A stretch of DNA of 64,000 nt from HIMB114 sp052048155 (GTDB taxonomy: Bacteria > Pseudomonadota > Alphaproteobacteria > Pelagibacterales > Pelagibacteraceae), in the NCBI RefSeq assembly GCF_052048155.1, contig NZ_JBNAIK010000001.1:1-64000 (forward strand), given 5' to 3'. Within the stretch, counting starts at the first letter, position 1, and each line of letters begins with the position of its first letter. Both the position numbers and the translations under genes were made by a program. The notes under the pieces are model-generated. The model did no database searches. It saw nothing but the letters and a program-made list of their open reading frames with translations, and was not told the origin of the DNA. Shown one piece after another: positions 42,968 through 50,794 of this stretch.

Positions 42968-43574
42968 GAGAAAATTAGTATTTTATATATGGTGTTTGCT
43001 TTGCATAATACAAGTTTCAGCTGTAGCTAAAACCAAAGTTATGCTGTTTGGGGATAGTTTAATGGCAGGTTATGGGTTAACTCAAAATCATCACTTAGAT
43101 AAAGTTTTACAAAAAAAATTCGAAGGACAAAACATTTCTTTTATTAACGCGAGTGTGAGTGGTGACACGACAAAAGGTGGGTTAGACCGATTAGATTGGT
43201 CTATCGGTGATAAACCTGATCTTATTTTTTTATGCCTTGGAGCAAATGATATGCTGAGAGGTATTAATCCAAAAGTGACGAGAGATAATTTAGATATGAT
43301 GATAAAGAAAATAAAAAGTAAAAATATCAAAATCATTCTAGCTGGAATGATGGCTCAAGAAAGTTACGGAACAAGTTATGCAAAACAGTTTAATTCAATT
43401 TATCCTGATCTATCTAAAAAATACAAAATCAAACTTTATCCTTTTTTATTAGAAGGTGTTGCTCTTAATCCTGAACTTAATCTTGACGATGGAAAACATC
43501 CTAATATTGAAGGTGTTCAGATTATTGCGAAAAATATATTTCCAATCATTCAAGATGAGATTTTAAAGAAATAA
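42966..43574 (+). CDS. tesA: GDSL esterase/lysophospholipase (TesA-like)
   Basis: A periplasmic SGNH hydrolase of 202 residues with a signal peptide (1-21). Blocks I to V are present: FGDSLMAGYGL (nucleophile Ser31), VSGDTTKGG, LCLGANDMLRG and DGKHPN (Asp and His). It cleaves thioesters, arylesters or lysophospholipids in relatives. A GTG at 42960 could extend the protein by two residues. Divergence from ybbA is the classical arrangement. Confidence 0.9.
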   Translation: MRKLVFYIWCLLCIIQVSAVAKTKVMLFGDSLMAGYGLTQNHHLDKVLQKKFEGQNISFINASVSGDTTKGGLDRLDWSIGDKPDLIFLCLGANDMLRGINPKVTRDNLDMMIKKIKSKNIKIILAGMMAQESYGTSYAKQFNSIYPDLSKKYKIKLYPFLLEGVALNPELNLDDGKHPNIEGVQIIAKNIFPIIQDEILKK

Positions 43575-43615
43575 ACTCTATCAATTCACCTCTAATAGTT
43601 TAATTAAGTTATTTA

Positions 43616-43978
43616 ATGAAAGAATTTTTATACCAAGCTGGCTTGTTATTATTTGATGATAAGCAAAATGATCTAAGAGCACTTCCAAAAACAGTAAGAC
43701 TTCAAATTTTGGTTGTTTTATCTTTGATGTGGTCGGTCATCTTCACTCTGATGTTTTGGTCATATAAAGTTTGGGGCCTGGTATTATCAACTTCAGTCAT
43801 TGGGCACGTGCTCGTCATCATTGGTGTTTACTTCACAATGAAGTCCTTTCAAAATGCGAGACAATTCAATCTTAGAAATGATGGATACCATAGTACAACA
43901 AGATCACGTCAAAACTTATGGGTTGATGGGAAAAAAGTTGAACTTGATCAAAAAGATCCAGGCGGTGAGCACGAATGA
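43616..43978 (+). CDS. Two-segment membrane protein of unknown function
   Basis: A 120-residue protein with two membrane segments (about residues 30-50 and 54-74) between soluble, charged ends. The C-terminal part RNDGYHSTTRSRQNLWVDG is hydrophilic. The family is unrecognised. It overlaps the next small gene by four bases (ATGA). Confidence 0.6.
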   Translation: MKEFLYQAGLLLFDDKQNDLRALPKTVRLQILVVLSLMWSVIFTLMFWSYKVWGLVLSTSVIGHVLVIIGVYFTMKSFQNARQFNLRNDGYHSTTRSRQNLWVDGKKVELDQKDPGGEHE

Positions 43979-44145
43979 AATTAACATTATTGCTAATGCT
44001 TGCAGCATTTGGAATTTTTATGCTGGGTTTAAAAGTAACCGGTGATTCTCCAGTTTCAAGAAAAGCTCCAATTGAACAACCTAAAGGCACCATGGAAGAA
44101 AAATGGAATAAAGCCAAAGAGTGGTCAAAAAATAGAAATAAGTAA
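43975..44145 (+). CDS. Small membrane-anchored protein (56 aa)
   Basis: A 56-codon frame coupled to the preceding gene. An N-terminal anchor (LTLLLMLAAFGIFMLGL) is followed by a basic, Trp-containing tail (EEKWNKAKEWSKNRNK). It resembles a short single-pass protein facing the periplasm. Function is unknown. Confidence 0.6.
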   Translation: MKLTLLLMLAAFGIFMLGLKVTGDSPVSRKAPIEQPKGTMEEKWNKAKEWSKNRNK

Positions 44146-44203
44146 ATTTTACTAAACTAAAGCTTGTATTTATAATTTTTCTTAAAAAGATTATGATTTA
44201 GTT

Positions 44204-45205
44204 ATGAAAATAAAATATTTTCATTTCTTATTTTTATTCATCTTTTTTTTATTTCCAAATTTATCTTATTCTCAGCAGAAATTAAAAACATCAAAACAGT
44301 TTGAGCAAATTTATAAATCAATTGTAGAAGTGAGAAGTTTTGTTCCAGAAAATGCTAGAACGGCAAGGTCACTTGGTACAGAGCGCCTTGGTACTGGTGT
44401 GGTTATTGATAAAAAACATATTCTAACTATTGGTTACATTGTTATTGAAGCAGAAAAAATTGATATTCGTTTACCTGATGGAAAAACAGTTCCAGGTAAA
44501 CTTGTCGGCTACGATCATCAAACAGGCTTTGGTATTTTAAGAACTATAGTTCCAACAAATCTTGCGCCACTTCGTATGGGTGACTCTGATAAAATTAAAG
44601 ATGATGAGATGTTATTTGTCATGCCTTATCCAACTCATGGACAAGGTTCTGCTGGAAAATCAGTTTCAAGAAGATCGTTTACTGGTTACTGGGAATATTA
44701 TTTAGATAAACCTATTTATGTTTATCCTATGAACCAAGCCTGGGCTGGAACTCCTTTATTAAATGATAGAGGTCAAATATTAGGTATCGGTTCACTTTAT
44801 ATCTCAGATACGGTTTCTCCAGGGCTTATGTCACCAGGCAATATGTACGTTCCAATCAATGCCTTAAAACCGGTTCTTAAAGATTTAATTAAAAATGGAA
44901 GAAGAACGAAAAATATTAACCCTTATCTCGGTTTATCTGCTGATGATTTAACAGGCCAGCTTAGCGTATCCAGAGTTAATGAAAATGGTCCTGCTGCTAA
45001 CACTGGTATTAAAGCAGGGGATTTAATTGTTGCTGTAAATAATACAAATGTAAAAACGATGAAAGAATTTTATCTTAACGCTTGGAAAGCAGGCGGACCT
45101 GGAAGTACAGTTAAAATCAAAGTTAAAAGAGATGATAAGAATATTGATTACTCCATTAAGTCTATCGACCGAATGGACTACTTTGTGAAAAATAAAGGAC
45201 TATAA
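44204..45205 (+). CDS. HtrA-like protein with PDZ domain and no catalytic triad
   Basis: A 333-residue secreted protein (signal peptide 1-23). A trypsin-like domain runs to about residue 235 and a PDZ domain follows (NPYLGLSADDLTG to about 325). All three HtrA catalytic positions are replaced. TNAHVV reads TIGYIV (His to Tyr78), the DLAVL Asp is Gly108, and GNSGGP reads AWAGTP (Ser to Ala181). Motifs SRRSFTGYWEYYLD and SPGNMYVPINALKPVL look like a conserved non-protease subfamily in Alphaproteobacteria, from memory. Role: perhaps a chaperone or scaffold in the periplasm. Confidence 0.82.
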   Translation: MKIKYFHFLFLFIFFLFPNLSYSQQKLKTSKQFEQIYKSIVEVRSFVPENARTARSLGTERLGTGVVIDKKHILTIGYIVIEAEKIDIRLPDGKTVPGKLVGYDHQTGFGILRTIVPTNLAPLRMGDSDKIKDDEMLFVMPYPTHGQGSAGKSVSRRSFTGYWEYYLDKPIYVYPMNQAWAGTPLLNDRGQILGIGSLYISDTVSPGLMSPGNMYVPINALKPVLKDLIKNGRRTKNINPYLGLSADDLTGQLSVSRVNENGPAANTGIKAGDLIVAVNNTNVKTMKEFYLNAWKAGGPGSTVKIKVKRDDKNIDYSIKSIDRMDYFVKNKGL

Positions 45206-45207
45206 TT

Positions 45208-45291
45208 TTAACCTGTAACGGTTAATACAAGCCAAACAACTGGAAGAATAAACAATAAAGCGGTGCCAATATAAACTGCAAAATCTTTCAT
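45208..45291 (-). CDS. Tiny membrane ORF (27 aa)
   Basis: A 27-codon frame that is nearly all one membrane segment (FAVYIGTALLFILPVVWLVL) after a short MKD start. It begins six bases after the stop of the EamA gene on the same strand, so it could be co-transcribed. The size is like small subunits of membrane complexes, but no family can be named. Confidence 0.45.
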   Translation of the reverse strand: MKDFAVYIGTALLFILPVVWLVLTVTG

Positions 45292-45296
45292 AATTT

Positions 45297-46193
45297 TTAT
45301 TTATTAACAGATTCTTGTTTTAAAATTAATAGTAAACCTATTAATGCGACAGGTAATCCTGTGAGAAAAAAGATATCAGGTTTTACATCTTCAAAAATCA
45401 TTGAAATAATTAGAGCTAAAATAGGCATAATTACACCAATATATCCACCTGTTGATGCAGATGTATTTTCAATAAATCGTATGTAACAAAGAAAAGAAAT
45501 AATAGATCCAAAGATAATTAAATAAGCTAGTCCAAGAAGATAACTAAAATTATTTATTGGAATGTAAAACTCTGCTCCTTTTATAAATGAAACAATAAAA
45601 GCAACCAAGGCACCATAAATCATTGCAAATGCCACGTTTTGTAGGAGAGGAATATTGTAATTTCTCTTATTGTATATTGCAATTAAGTTTCCAGCTGACG
45701 CAGATAAAGTAGCAAATAACGCAAACATTAATCCTAATGTAGTTCCTGAATTTAAATCAAAATTAACAAAATCTTGGTAAAAAATAATTCCGATTCCAGT
45801 GATACCAAGCAAAGCTCCAGATAATGTCATTGATGTTATAGGTTTTTTAAAAATAAATTTCTCACCTAAAATATTAAAAATAGTTAAAAGACAAAAAACG
45901 GTTGCTGGAATATTTGAGGGTAAATAAACGTTTGAATGATAAAAAAAAATGTAATTTCCGCTGTATAAAAAAATACCAAGAATAAAAAAATAAAGATGCT
46001 CTTTTAGAGAAAATATTAATTTTCTATTAGTTAAAATTACGTAAGCTAAAATAATTAAACCTGCTAGAATAAATCTAATAAATACAGATATTGTTGGATC
46101 TAGATCAATATTAACCTGGGTTAATCCAATAATACTCCATGTTGCTGACCAAAATAAAAGTGCTCCTAAAAATAGAACTATATTTGATTGCAT
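45297..46193 (-). CDS. EamA/DMT-family permease
   Basis: A 298-residue inner-membrane protein with ten predicted segments in two EamA repeats. The first ends in a segment with LPSNIPATVFCLLTIFNILGEKF and the second in GVIMPILALIISMIFEDVKPD. The conserved P near the end of each repeat and the acidic loop after it are typical. The substrate is unknown. It is unrelated in detail to the other EamA protein at 21199. Confidence 0.85.
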   Translation of the reverse strand: MQSNIVLFLGALLFWSATWSIIGLTQVNIDLDPTISVFIRFILAGLIILAYVILTNRKLIFSLKEHLYFFILGIFLYSGNYIFFYHSNVYLPSNIPATVFCLLTIFNILGEKFIFKKPITSMTLSGALLGITGIGIIFYQDFVNFDLNSGTTLGLMFALFATLSASAGNLIAIYNKRNYNIPLLQNVAFAMIYGALVAFIVSFIKGAEFYIPINNFSYLLGLAYLIIFGSIISFLCYIRFIENTSASTGGYIGVIMPILALIISMIFEDVKPDIFFLTGLPVALIGLLLILKQESVNK

Positions 46194-46244
46194 GTGAGTG
46201 AACTATCACATTTGCTTTAAACTTAAAGAAAAGGATTTAAATTA

Positions 46245-46286
46245 AAAAATGCGGAGGGAGAAACGTAAGCAAACCTCCGCATTTTT
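46245..46286. terminator. Bidirectional intrinsic terminator
   Basis: The 9-bp stem ATGCGGAGG / CCTCCGCAT is flanked by A5 on one side and T5 on the other, so AAAAA and TTTTT extend it. The loop is 16 bases. It lies between the EF-hand gene, whose transcript it would end, and the start of the EamA gene on the same strand. Confidence 0.8.
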
Positions 46287-46302
46287 AAATAAAGATTAAC
46301 GA

Positions 46303-46506
46303 TTAGTTGCTTTGTTCATCAACTGATAGTTTTTCATCTTTATCGGTATCTAATTCAACGAACATTTGTTCTGCTTCATCAGCAGTCACACCATCTTTTA
46401 ACTGGATTTCGATGAATTGTTCTTTGCTAAGTTCTTTTACTTCAGTGTTAGCAAAGACTTGTGTTGTTACAGCGAACAACATTACAAGAGACATAAGGAC
46501 TCTCAT
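46303..46506 (-). CDS. Small secreted EF-hand protein
   Basis: A 67-residue protein with a signal peptide (1-19, ending VFA). One perfect EF-hand loop, DTDKDEKLSVDE, has acidic residues at positions 1, 3, 5 and 12 and Leu at 8. A half-degenerate helix precedes it. It probably binds calcium in the periplasm or outside. The partner is unknown. Confidence 0.75.
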   Translation of the reverse strand: MRVLMSLVMLFAVTTQVFANTEVKELSKEQFIEIQLKDGVTADEAEQMFVELDTDKDEKLSVDEQSN

Positions 46507-46582
46507 AGTTTGCCTTTTGTTAAGTTAAGCGGAGCAGCATGTATTCTCGGATTATGGCTTAATTGTGGATGGTAAAAAAAAT

Positions 46583-46765
46583 TTAATGCTTGTGATTTTC
46601 TGACCCACCAAGCCCACATGGCATAGAAATGGATTGGGATGCTCCGTCTGTTTTGTCATCATGGCTATGGAATAAAGGATTATAAGCAACTCCGTTACTG
46701 TCATGATCTAAAAAAGCAAAGGTTAAACAAAGTGTTAAAACAACAAGGTAAACGATACGTTTCAT
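46583..46765 (-). CDS. Small secreted His-rich protein of the sulfur cluster
   Basis: A 60-residue protein with an N-terminal membrane or signal segment (residues 3-18). The mature part has seven His (LDHDSNG, LFHSHDD and the final ENHKH) and a single Cys in MPCGLGG. It overlaps the YeeE transporter gene by four bases (ATGA), so it is co-translated with it. Metal or sulfur-carrier binding is possible but only inferred. Confidence 0.65.
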   Translation of the reverse strand: MKRIVYLVVLTLCLTFAFLDHDSNGVAYNPLFHSHDDKTDGASQSISMPCGLGGSENHKH

Positions 46766-47931
46766 GAATAAAACACCCTTCTAAACCTCACGCCAATCAT
46801 TGAGCCTATAAAAGCAAATAAAAACCAAACCCAGCCGTGCAAAGATCCTGAAGCAATACCACTAAATAAAGCACCGACATTACAACCAAAACTAAGTCTT
46901 GCACCATAACCCATGAAGAAACCTCCAAGAATGGCAGCAATTAATATTTTTTTATTAATAAGTGAGGCTTTAAAAAAATTACCAGCAAGTGCAGAAGCTG
47001 CTAATGCTCCAAAAATAATACCAAGATTTGAAACTGTTGTTGGATCTGCAAAGAGACTGTTTTCTAATGCTGTGCTTGGATAAGAGAGTTGCCAAAAAGA
47101 CCAACTGCTTACATCAACTCCAAAAAACTGTACAATTTTTGCAGCCCACAAACCAAAAGCGAAAGTAATTCCCCATGGATGTCCTGCAGCTTGCAGCATC
47201 AAAACATTAAAAAAAACTAATAAAACTGCACCTAAAATTAAAGGCCAAGGCCCTTTAAATAAATCAAAATTTGAAAAATCAAAAATATCTGAATGTTTAA
47301 AATTAACATTTCTTTTCTGATCGGATTTATAAATAAAATAATAAAGCAATATTAAAACACTTAATTGAAGTAAAACTGAATTCGCTTTCCCAAATTCATT
47401 CATAAGCGAAACACCTCCTAGTGAAGGAAGCGATTTCCAAAAATCAAAATGATAAGTGCCAACTAAAGAGCCAATCATAAAAAATACTAATGTGATAGCC
47501 ATTTTTCCGTTACCACTACTTGCAGTAAATAATGTTCCTGATCCACAACCACCAGCTAACTGCATAGCAAGACCAAACATAAAAGATCCAACTACAACAG
47601 AAACGCTTACTGGTGCAACGGCTCCAATCATTTTACCATTATAAATCCAGCTATTAGAACCAATAAAAAAAGAAAATAAAATAACCGTAAGCCCTAACAT
47701 GATGATTTGGGCTCGAAGAGAAGAACTGGTCCTATGTTCAATAAAATTTCTCCATCCTCCAGTAAAGCCAAATGATGCATGATAAAGAGAAACCCCAAGT
47801 CCAATTCCAATTAAGAAAACATAAAGGTGTCTATTCCCAACTTGTGTAAAAAATAAAAAAGAAAATAATAATGTTGCACAAACTGCGTAGCCAAGAACTG
47901 TTAGATCAATTTTTTTTGTAATTGCGCTCAT
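46762..47931 (-). CDS. YeeE/YedE-family sulfur-compound transporter
   Basis: A 389-residue inner-membrane protein with about ten segments, formed of two DUF395 repeats. The conserved Cys motifs are AGGCGSGTLF in the first half and SFGCNVGALFSGIASGSLHGW in the second. These form the thiosulfate path in the characterised YeeE/TsuA. Import of thiosulfate is the best guess. The periplasmic rhodanese upstream and the His-rich protein downstream are in the same direction. Confidence 0.88.
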   Translation of the reverse strand: MSAITKKIDLTVLGYAVCATLLFSFLFFTQVGNRHLYVFLIGIGLGVSLYHASFGFTGGWRNFIEHRTSSSLRAQIIMLGLTVILFSFFIGSNSWIYNGKMIGAVAPVSVSVVVGSFMFGLAMQLAGGCGSGTLFTASSGNGKMAITLVFFMIGSLVGTYHFDFWKSLPSLGGVSLMNEFGKANSVLLQLSVLILLYYFIYKSDQKRNVNFKHSDIFDFSNFDLFKGPWPLILGAVLLVFFNVLMLQAAGHPWGITFAFGLWAAKIVQFFGVDVSSWSFWQLSYPSTALENSLFADPTTVSNLGIIFGALAASALAGNFFKASLINKKILIAAILGGFFMGYGARLSFGCNVGALFSGIASGSLHGWVWFLFAFIGSMIGVRFRRVFYS

Positions 47932-47938
47932 AATAAAA

Positions 47939-47964
47939 ATGCGCGGCTAATGGTAACCGCGCAT
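47939..47964 (-). terminator. Intercistronic hairpin between rhodanese and YeeE genes
   Basis: The arms ATGCGCGG (47939-47946) and CCGCGCAT (47957-47964) are exact complements with a 10-base loop, followed by TTTTTATT on the minus strand. It lies eight bases ahead of the YeeE start codon. Partial termination would give more rhodanese than transporter. Confidence 0.8.
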
Positions 47965-47977
47965 TAATTTTTAAGTA

Positions 47978-48889
47978 TTAGATTTGTCCGTTAATAACTT
48001 CGTTTTTTGGATTAAGTGTCCAGTGTGCTAAAGAACCGTCATATAATTTTACATTTTCGATTCCAGCAACTTCACTTAAAGCAAACCAAACCGTACTTGC
48101 AAACCAACCTGTGTTACAAAAAGAAACATAACCTTTTTTTCCTTTTGCATTTGATTTTACAAATAAAGCTTTAATCTCATCTGCTGATTTTACTTTTAAG
48201 TTTCCATCAACAATCGTTGCTTCTTCTAAATTCACTGCAGTTGGAATAGTTCCAGCTCTTTGAATTTTAGGATGTTTTTTTTCACCAATAAAGAAAGCTT
48301 TAGGTCTTGCATCAATTAATGCATACCCGTTTTTCTTTCTTTTTGCATTTCTAACATCCTTGTAACTTGCAACATATTTGTCATTAAGCTTTACTTTAAA
48401 ATTAGATGGAGTGATTTGTGTTTCACCTTGAGCCAGTTTGTAACCAGCTGCGGTCCAAGCTTTTAATCCACCATTTAAAATAGAAACATTGTCATGTCCT
48501 GCAACTTTTAAACTCCAGTATAATCTTGCAGCACTTCCAAAATCTAATGAGTTTACGCCAAGATAACTTACAACAACATGATCAGAATTTTTAACGCCAA
48601 GTTTAGAGAATAGCGCTTCTAATTCTTTTTTAACTGGTAACTGTCCAATGACACCTTTTTGAGTTGTAATTAATTTGTCACCAATATGATCAATATAAAC
48701 GCTTCCAGGAATATGACCTTGTTTAAATTTATCATAAGATCCATTTACAAATTTACTGCTAATCTCAATGACTTTAACATTTTTATTATTAATGTTTTCT
48801 TTTAGCCATGACGCCTCAACCAAAGGTGTTGCGCTGTGAGCGACTGTTACAAAGAAAAACAAAACTAATGTTGTTAATATTTTTTTCAT
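47978..48889 (-). CDS. Periplasmic two-domain sulfurtransferase (rhodanese)
   Basis: A 303-residue protein with a signal peptide (1-20). It has two rhodanese domains: an inactive N-terminal domain (GHIPGSVYID, ILNGGLKAW) and an active C-terminal one with Cys258 in the loop SFCNTGWFAS. Family members move sulfane sulfur from thiosulfate or mercaptopyruvate to a thiol or cyanide. Secretion and the following YeeE gene suggest processing of external thiosulfate. A structured leader precedes it and a divergent Lrp-type regulator lies 246 bases away. Confidence 0.9.
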   Translation of the reverse strand: MKKILTTLVLFFFVTVAHSATPLVEASWLKENINNKNVKVIEISSKFVNGSYDKFKQGHIPGSVYIDHIGDKLITTQKGVIGQLPVKKELEALFSKLGVKNSDHVVVSYLGVNSLDFGSAARLYWSLKVAGHDNVSILNGGLKAWTAAGYKLAQGETQITPSNFKVKLNDKYVASYKDVRNAKRKKNGYALIDARPKAFFIGEKKHPKIQRAGTIPTAVNLEEATIVDGNLKVKSADEIKALFVKSNAKGKKGYVSFCNTGWFASTVWFALSEVAGIENVKLYDGSLAHWTLNPKNEVINGQI

Positions 48890-48914
48890 TTTTTTTCCTT
48901 TTTTAAGTTTTTAA

Positions 48915-49003
48915 AAATTCAGTTCAGTTCATTAGTTCAGTTTTTATCTACCTAGTGACGATAAGGGAGTAACCATAACTCACTAGGTAGCATTACCGAA
49001 CTG
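48915..49003 (-). promoter_or_regulatory. Structured 5' leader of the rhodanese gene
   Basis: An 11-bp perfect inverted repeat, CTACCTAGTGA (48948-48958) and TCACTAGGTAG (48980-48990), encloses a 21-base loop. Outside it the segment CCGAACTG (48994-49001) can pair with CAGTTC, which occurs in overlapping near-copies at 48918-48940. A purine-rich ribosome site (AAGGAA) follows before the ATG. The alternative outer pairings could switch expression, as in a riboswitch or attenuator. The class is not recognised. Confidence 0.5.
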
Positions 49004-49135
49004 ATGCTTATGTAAAATAAAATCCTAAATAATCAATATTTAGTAGTAAAATAAGCTAATATTGAATAAAATAGTATATAAACTGATAAGTTATTGCTAT
49101 TATAACAAATATAGTTAGTAAAATATTTTAATATT

Positions 49136-49594
49136 ATGAAAGAAATCGATAAAAAAATTCTACAAATTCTTCAAGAAAATGGTGAGATATCAATGGAAGA
49201 GCTTGGATCTAAAGTTAATTTATCTCCTTCTCCTTGTTACAGAAGAGTAAAGAACTTAAAGGATGCAGGATTTATCGATAAGAGCGTTGCGGTTCTTAAT
49301 AAACAAAAACTAAATTTAGAACGCCCTTACTTTGTTCATATTAAAACCACAAGTCACAATAAAGAATGGACAGATCAGTTTAGAAAAATTGTAAAAGAAA
49401 CACCTCAAATTGTTGAGTGCCACCGGTTAATGGGTGAAGTTGATTATTTATTAAAAGTAAGACTTAAGAATTCTGAAAGCTACAATGAATTTTATTTTGA
49501 TCTGATTAATAAAATTGACTTTGCAAGTGTGAGCGGATTTCCATCTTTAGAAGAGTTAAAAGAAACAACCGTACTGCCTTTAGACTACGTTTAA
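49136..49594 (+). CDS. Lrp/AsnC-family transcription regulator
   Basis: A 152-residue protein. The N-terminal winged helix begins DKKILQILQENGEISMEELGSKVNLSPSPCYRRVKNL, with the recognition helix in SPSPCYRRV. The C-terminal RAM/AsnC ligand domain has PQIVECHRLMGEVDYLLKV, the usual G-(D/E)-x-D-Y motif. It is divergent from the rhodanese-YeeE genes and may control them, with an amino acid or sulfur compound as effector; that link is inferred from position. Confidence 0.88.
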   Translation: MKEIDKKILQILQENGEISMEELGSKVNLSPSPCYRRVKNLKDAGFIDKSVAVLNKQKLNLERPYFVHIKTTSHNKEWTDQFRKIVKETPQIVECHRLMGEVDYLLKVRLKNSESYNEFYFDLINKIDFASVSGFPSLEELKETTVLPLDYV

Positions 49595-50041
49595 TTAATG
49601 ACAGGCCTGTCCAAATTTTTTTAATCTCCAATAATTATAAGGCCAAGGAGTAATAAAGCCGACAAATAGCATAATAGGAATAACCCACCAAGTTAACATC
49701 GCACCACCAGTTAAAAAATAATCTGTAAGGTTCATCGCAGCTTCCATAGAGATCATAGAGATAAAACTCATTCCAATTGCAACTTTAAATGCTTCTTTAA
49801 AATTAAAATTTTGTCTCATAAGAATAATGGTCTCAAGCATAATACTTGTCATTAATCCATTAATGATTGCAAGCGTCATAATACCTAAAACTGGAAAAGG
49901 AATTTGAGTTAACTGAAAAAATAATATGGTTCCAAAATCACCAATCGAACAACCAATTAAACACCACATGGTATTTTTTGCACTTCTTTTCCATGTATGT
50001 TTACAACGCCAATGAAAATTTGATTGTTGAACAGCTTCCAT
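49595..50041 (-). CDS. DUF4396-like membrane protein
   Basis: A 148-residue protein with four membrane segments. It contains a Cys pair (WCLIGCSIGDFG), Met-rich segments (ISMISMEAAMN) and the ending ITPWPYNYWRLKKFG, which fits the DUF4396 family. Cys and Met in the membrane could suggest metal handling, but that is speculation. Its start abuts the desaturase gene, so the two are co-transcribed. Confidence 0.65.
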   Translation of the reverse strand: MEAVQQSNFHWRCKHTWKRSAKNTMWCLIGCSIGDFGTILFFQLTQIPFPVLGIMTLAIINGLMTSIMLETIILMRQNFNFKEAFKVAIGMSFISMISMEAAMNLTDYFLTGGAMLTWWVIPIMLFVGFITPWPYNYWRLKKFGQACH

Positions 50042-50794
50042 TTATTTTAATGGTCTAGTAATTAGCTTTGCAATAGGTTGGTCTTTATCTTTTTCAACGC
50101 CTATTGGCATTCCTTTATATCTTTTAAAATTTGATTTTGTTCCAAACAACAAATCCCAAAAACTAAAAATGGCGCAATAATTAGAATCCGTTTCCCTTTG
50201 TCTTTTATGGTGATGTACCCAGTGAATAGATGGTGTGACAATGACATAAGATAATATTTTTTCAAAATTTTTAGGTAACTTGATATTTGAATGGTGAAAG
50301 GCAGAACTAATTAAAACTAAAGCTTCAATCAATAATAAATTTACCAGAGTAATATTAAATGTAATGATGATAGCGCATCTGACTAAAGTGCTCAAAATAA
50401 CTTCACCAAAATGAAATCTCAAACCTGATGATACATCCAGTGTTTCGTCAAGATGATGTACATGATGAAATCTCCATAAAAATTTTATTTCATGGTTCGC
50501 TCGGTGCCAAAAATATAAAAAAATATCATAAATAATTAAATGAAAGATAAAGAGTCCAATCACATTATTAATAACAAAAGTATTATGTAAATTTAAAGTT
50601 GTTGCATAAATCGTGATGGGTAAAATTAATATGGGCGTTAAGCCAATATTGAGCAACCAAAGAAAAATGTTTTTAAAGGATCTTGTTAATTTTTTTGTTA
50701 ATGAAGCTTTTTCATTTGGAAACAGATTTTCACATAAAATAAATAAAAATAGAGCAATTCCAACAAACAGTACTTTTTGATTTAACAATTCCAT
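50042..50794 (-). CDS. Fatty acid hydroxylase / sterol desaturase family enzyme
   Basis: A 250-residue inner-membrane di-iron enzyme. The His clusters are WHRANHE, FHHVHHLDE, HHSN and HWVHHHKR, matching the eight-His signature of the family. It hydroxylates or desaturates a lipid chain; the substrate is unknown. Its start overlaps the end of the sugar-dehydrogenase gene by one base, and DUF4396 follows, so the three probably form one operon. Confidence 0.88.
   Translation of the reverse strand: MELLNQKVLFVGIALFLFILCENLFPNEKASLTKKLTRSFKNIFLWLLNIGLTPILILPITIYATTLNLHNTFVINNVIGLFIFHLIIYDIFLYFWHRANHEIKFLWRFHHVHHLDETLDVSSGLRFHFGEVILSTLVRCAIIITFNITLVNLLLIEALVLISSAFHHSNIKLPKNFEKILSYVIVTPSIHWVHHHKRQRETDSNYCAIFSFWDLLFGTKSNFKRYKGMPIGVEKDKDQPIAKLITRPLK

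Noticed and set aside
44204..45205. Active HtrA/DegP protease
   Set aside because: His, Asp and Ser of the triad are Tyr, Gly and Ala.
48918..48940. The GTTCAG repeats as a CRISPR-like or transposon end
   Set aside because: Only three short overlapping copies occur within about 23 bases, best explained as part of the leader structure.
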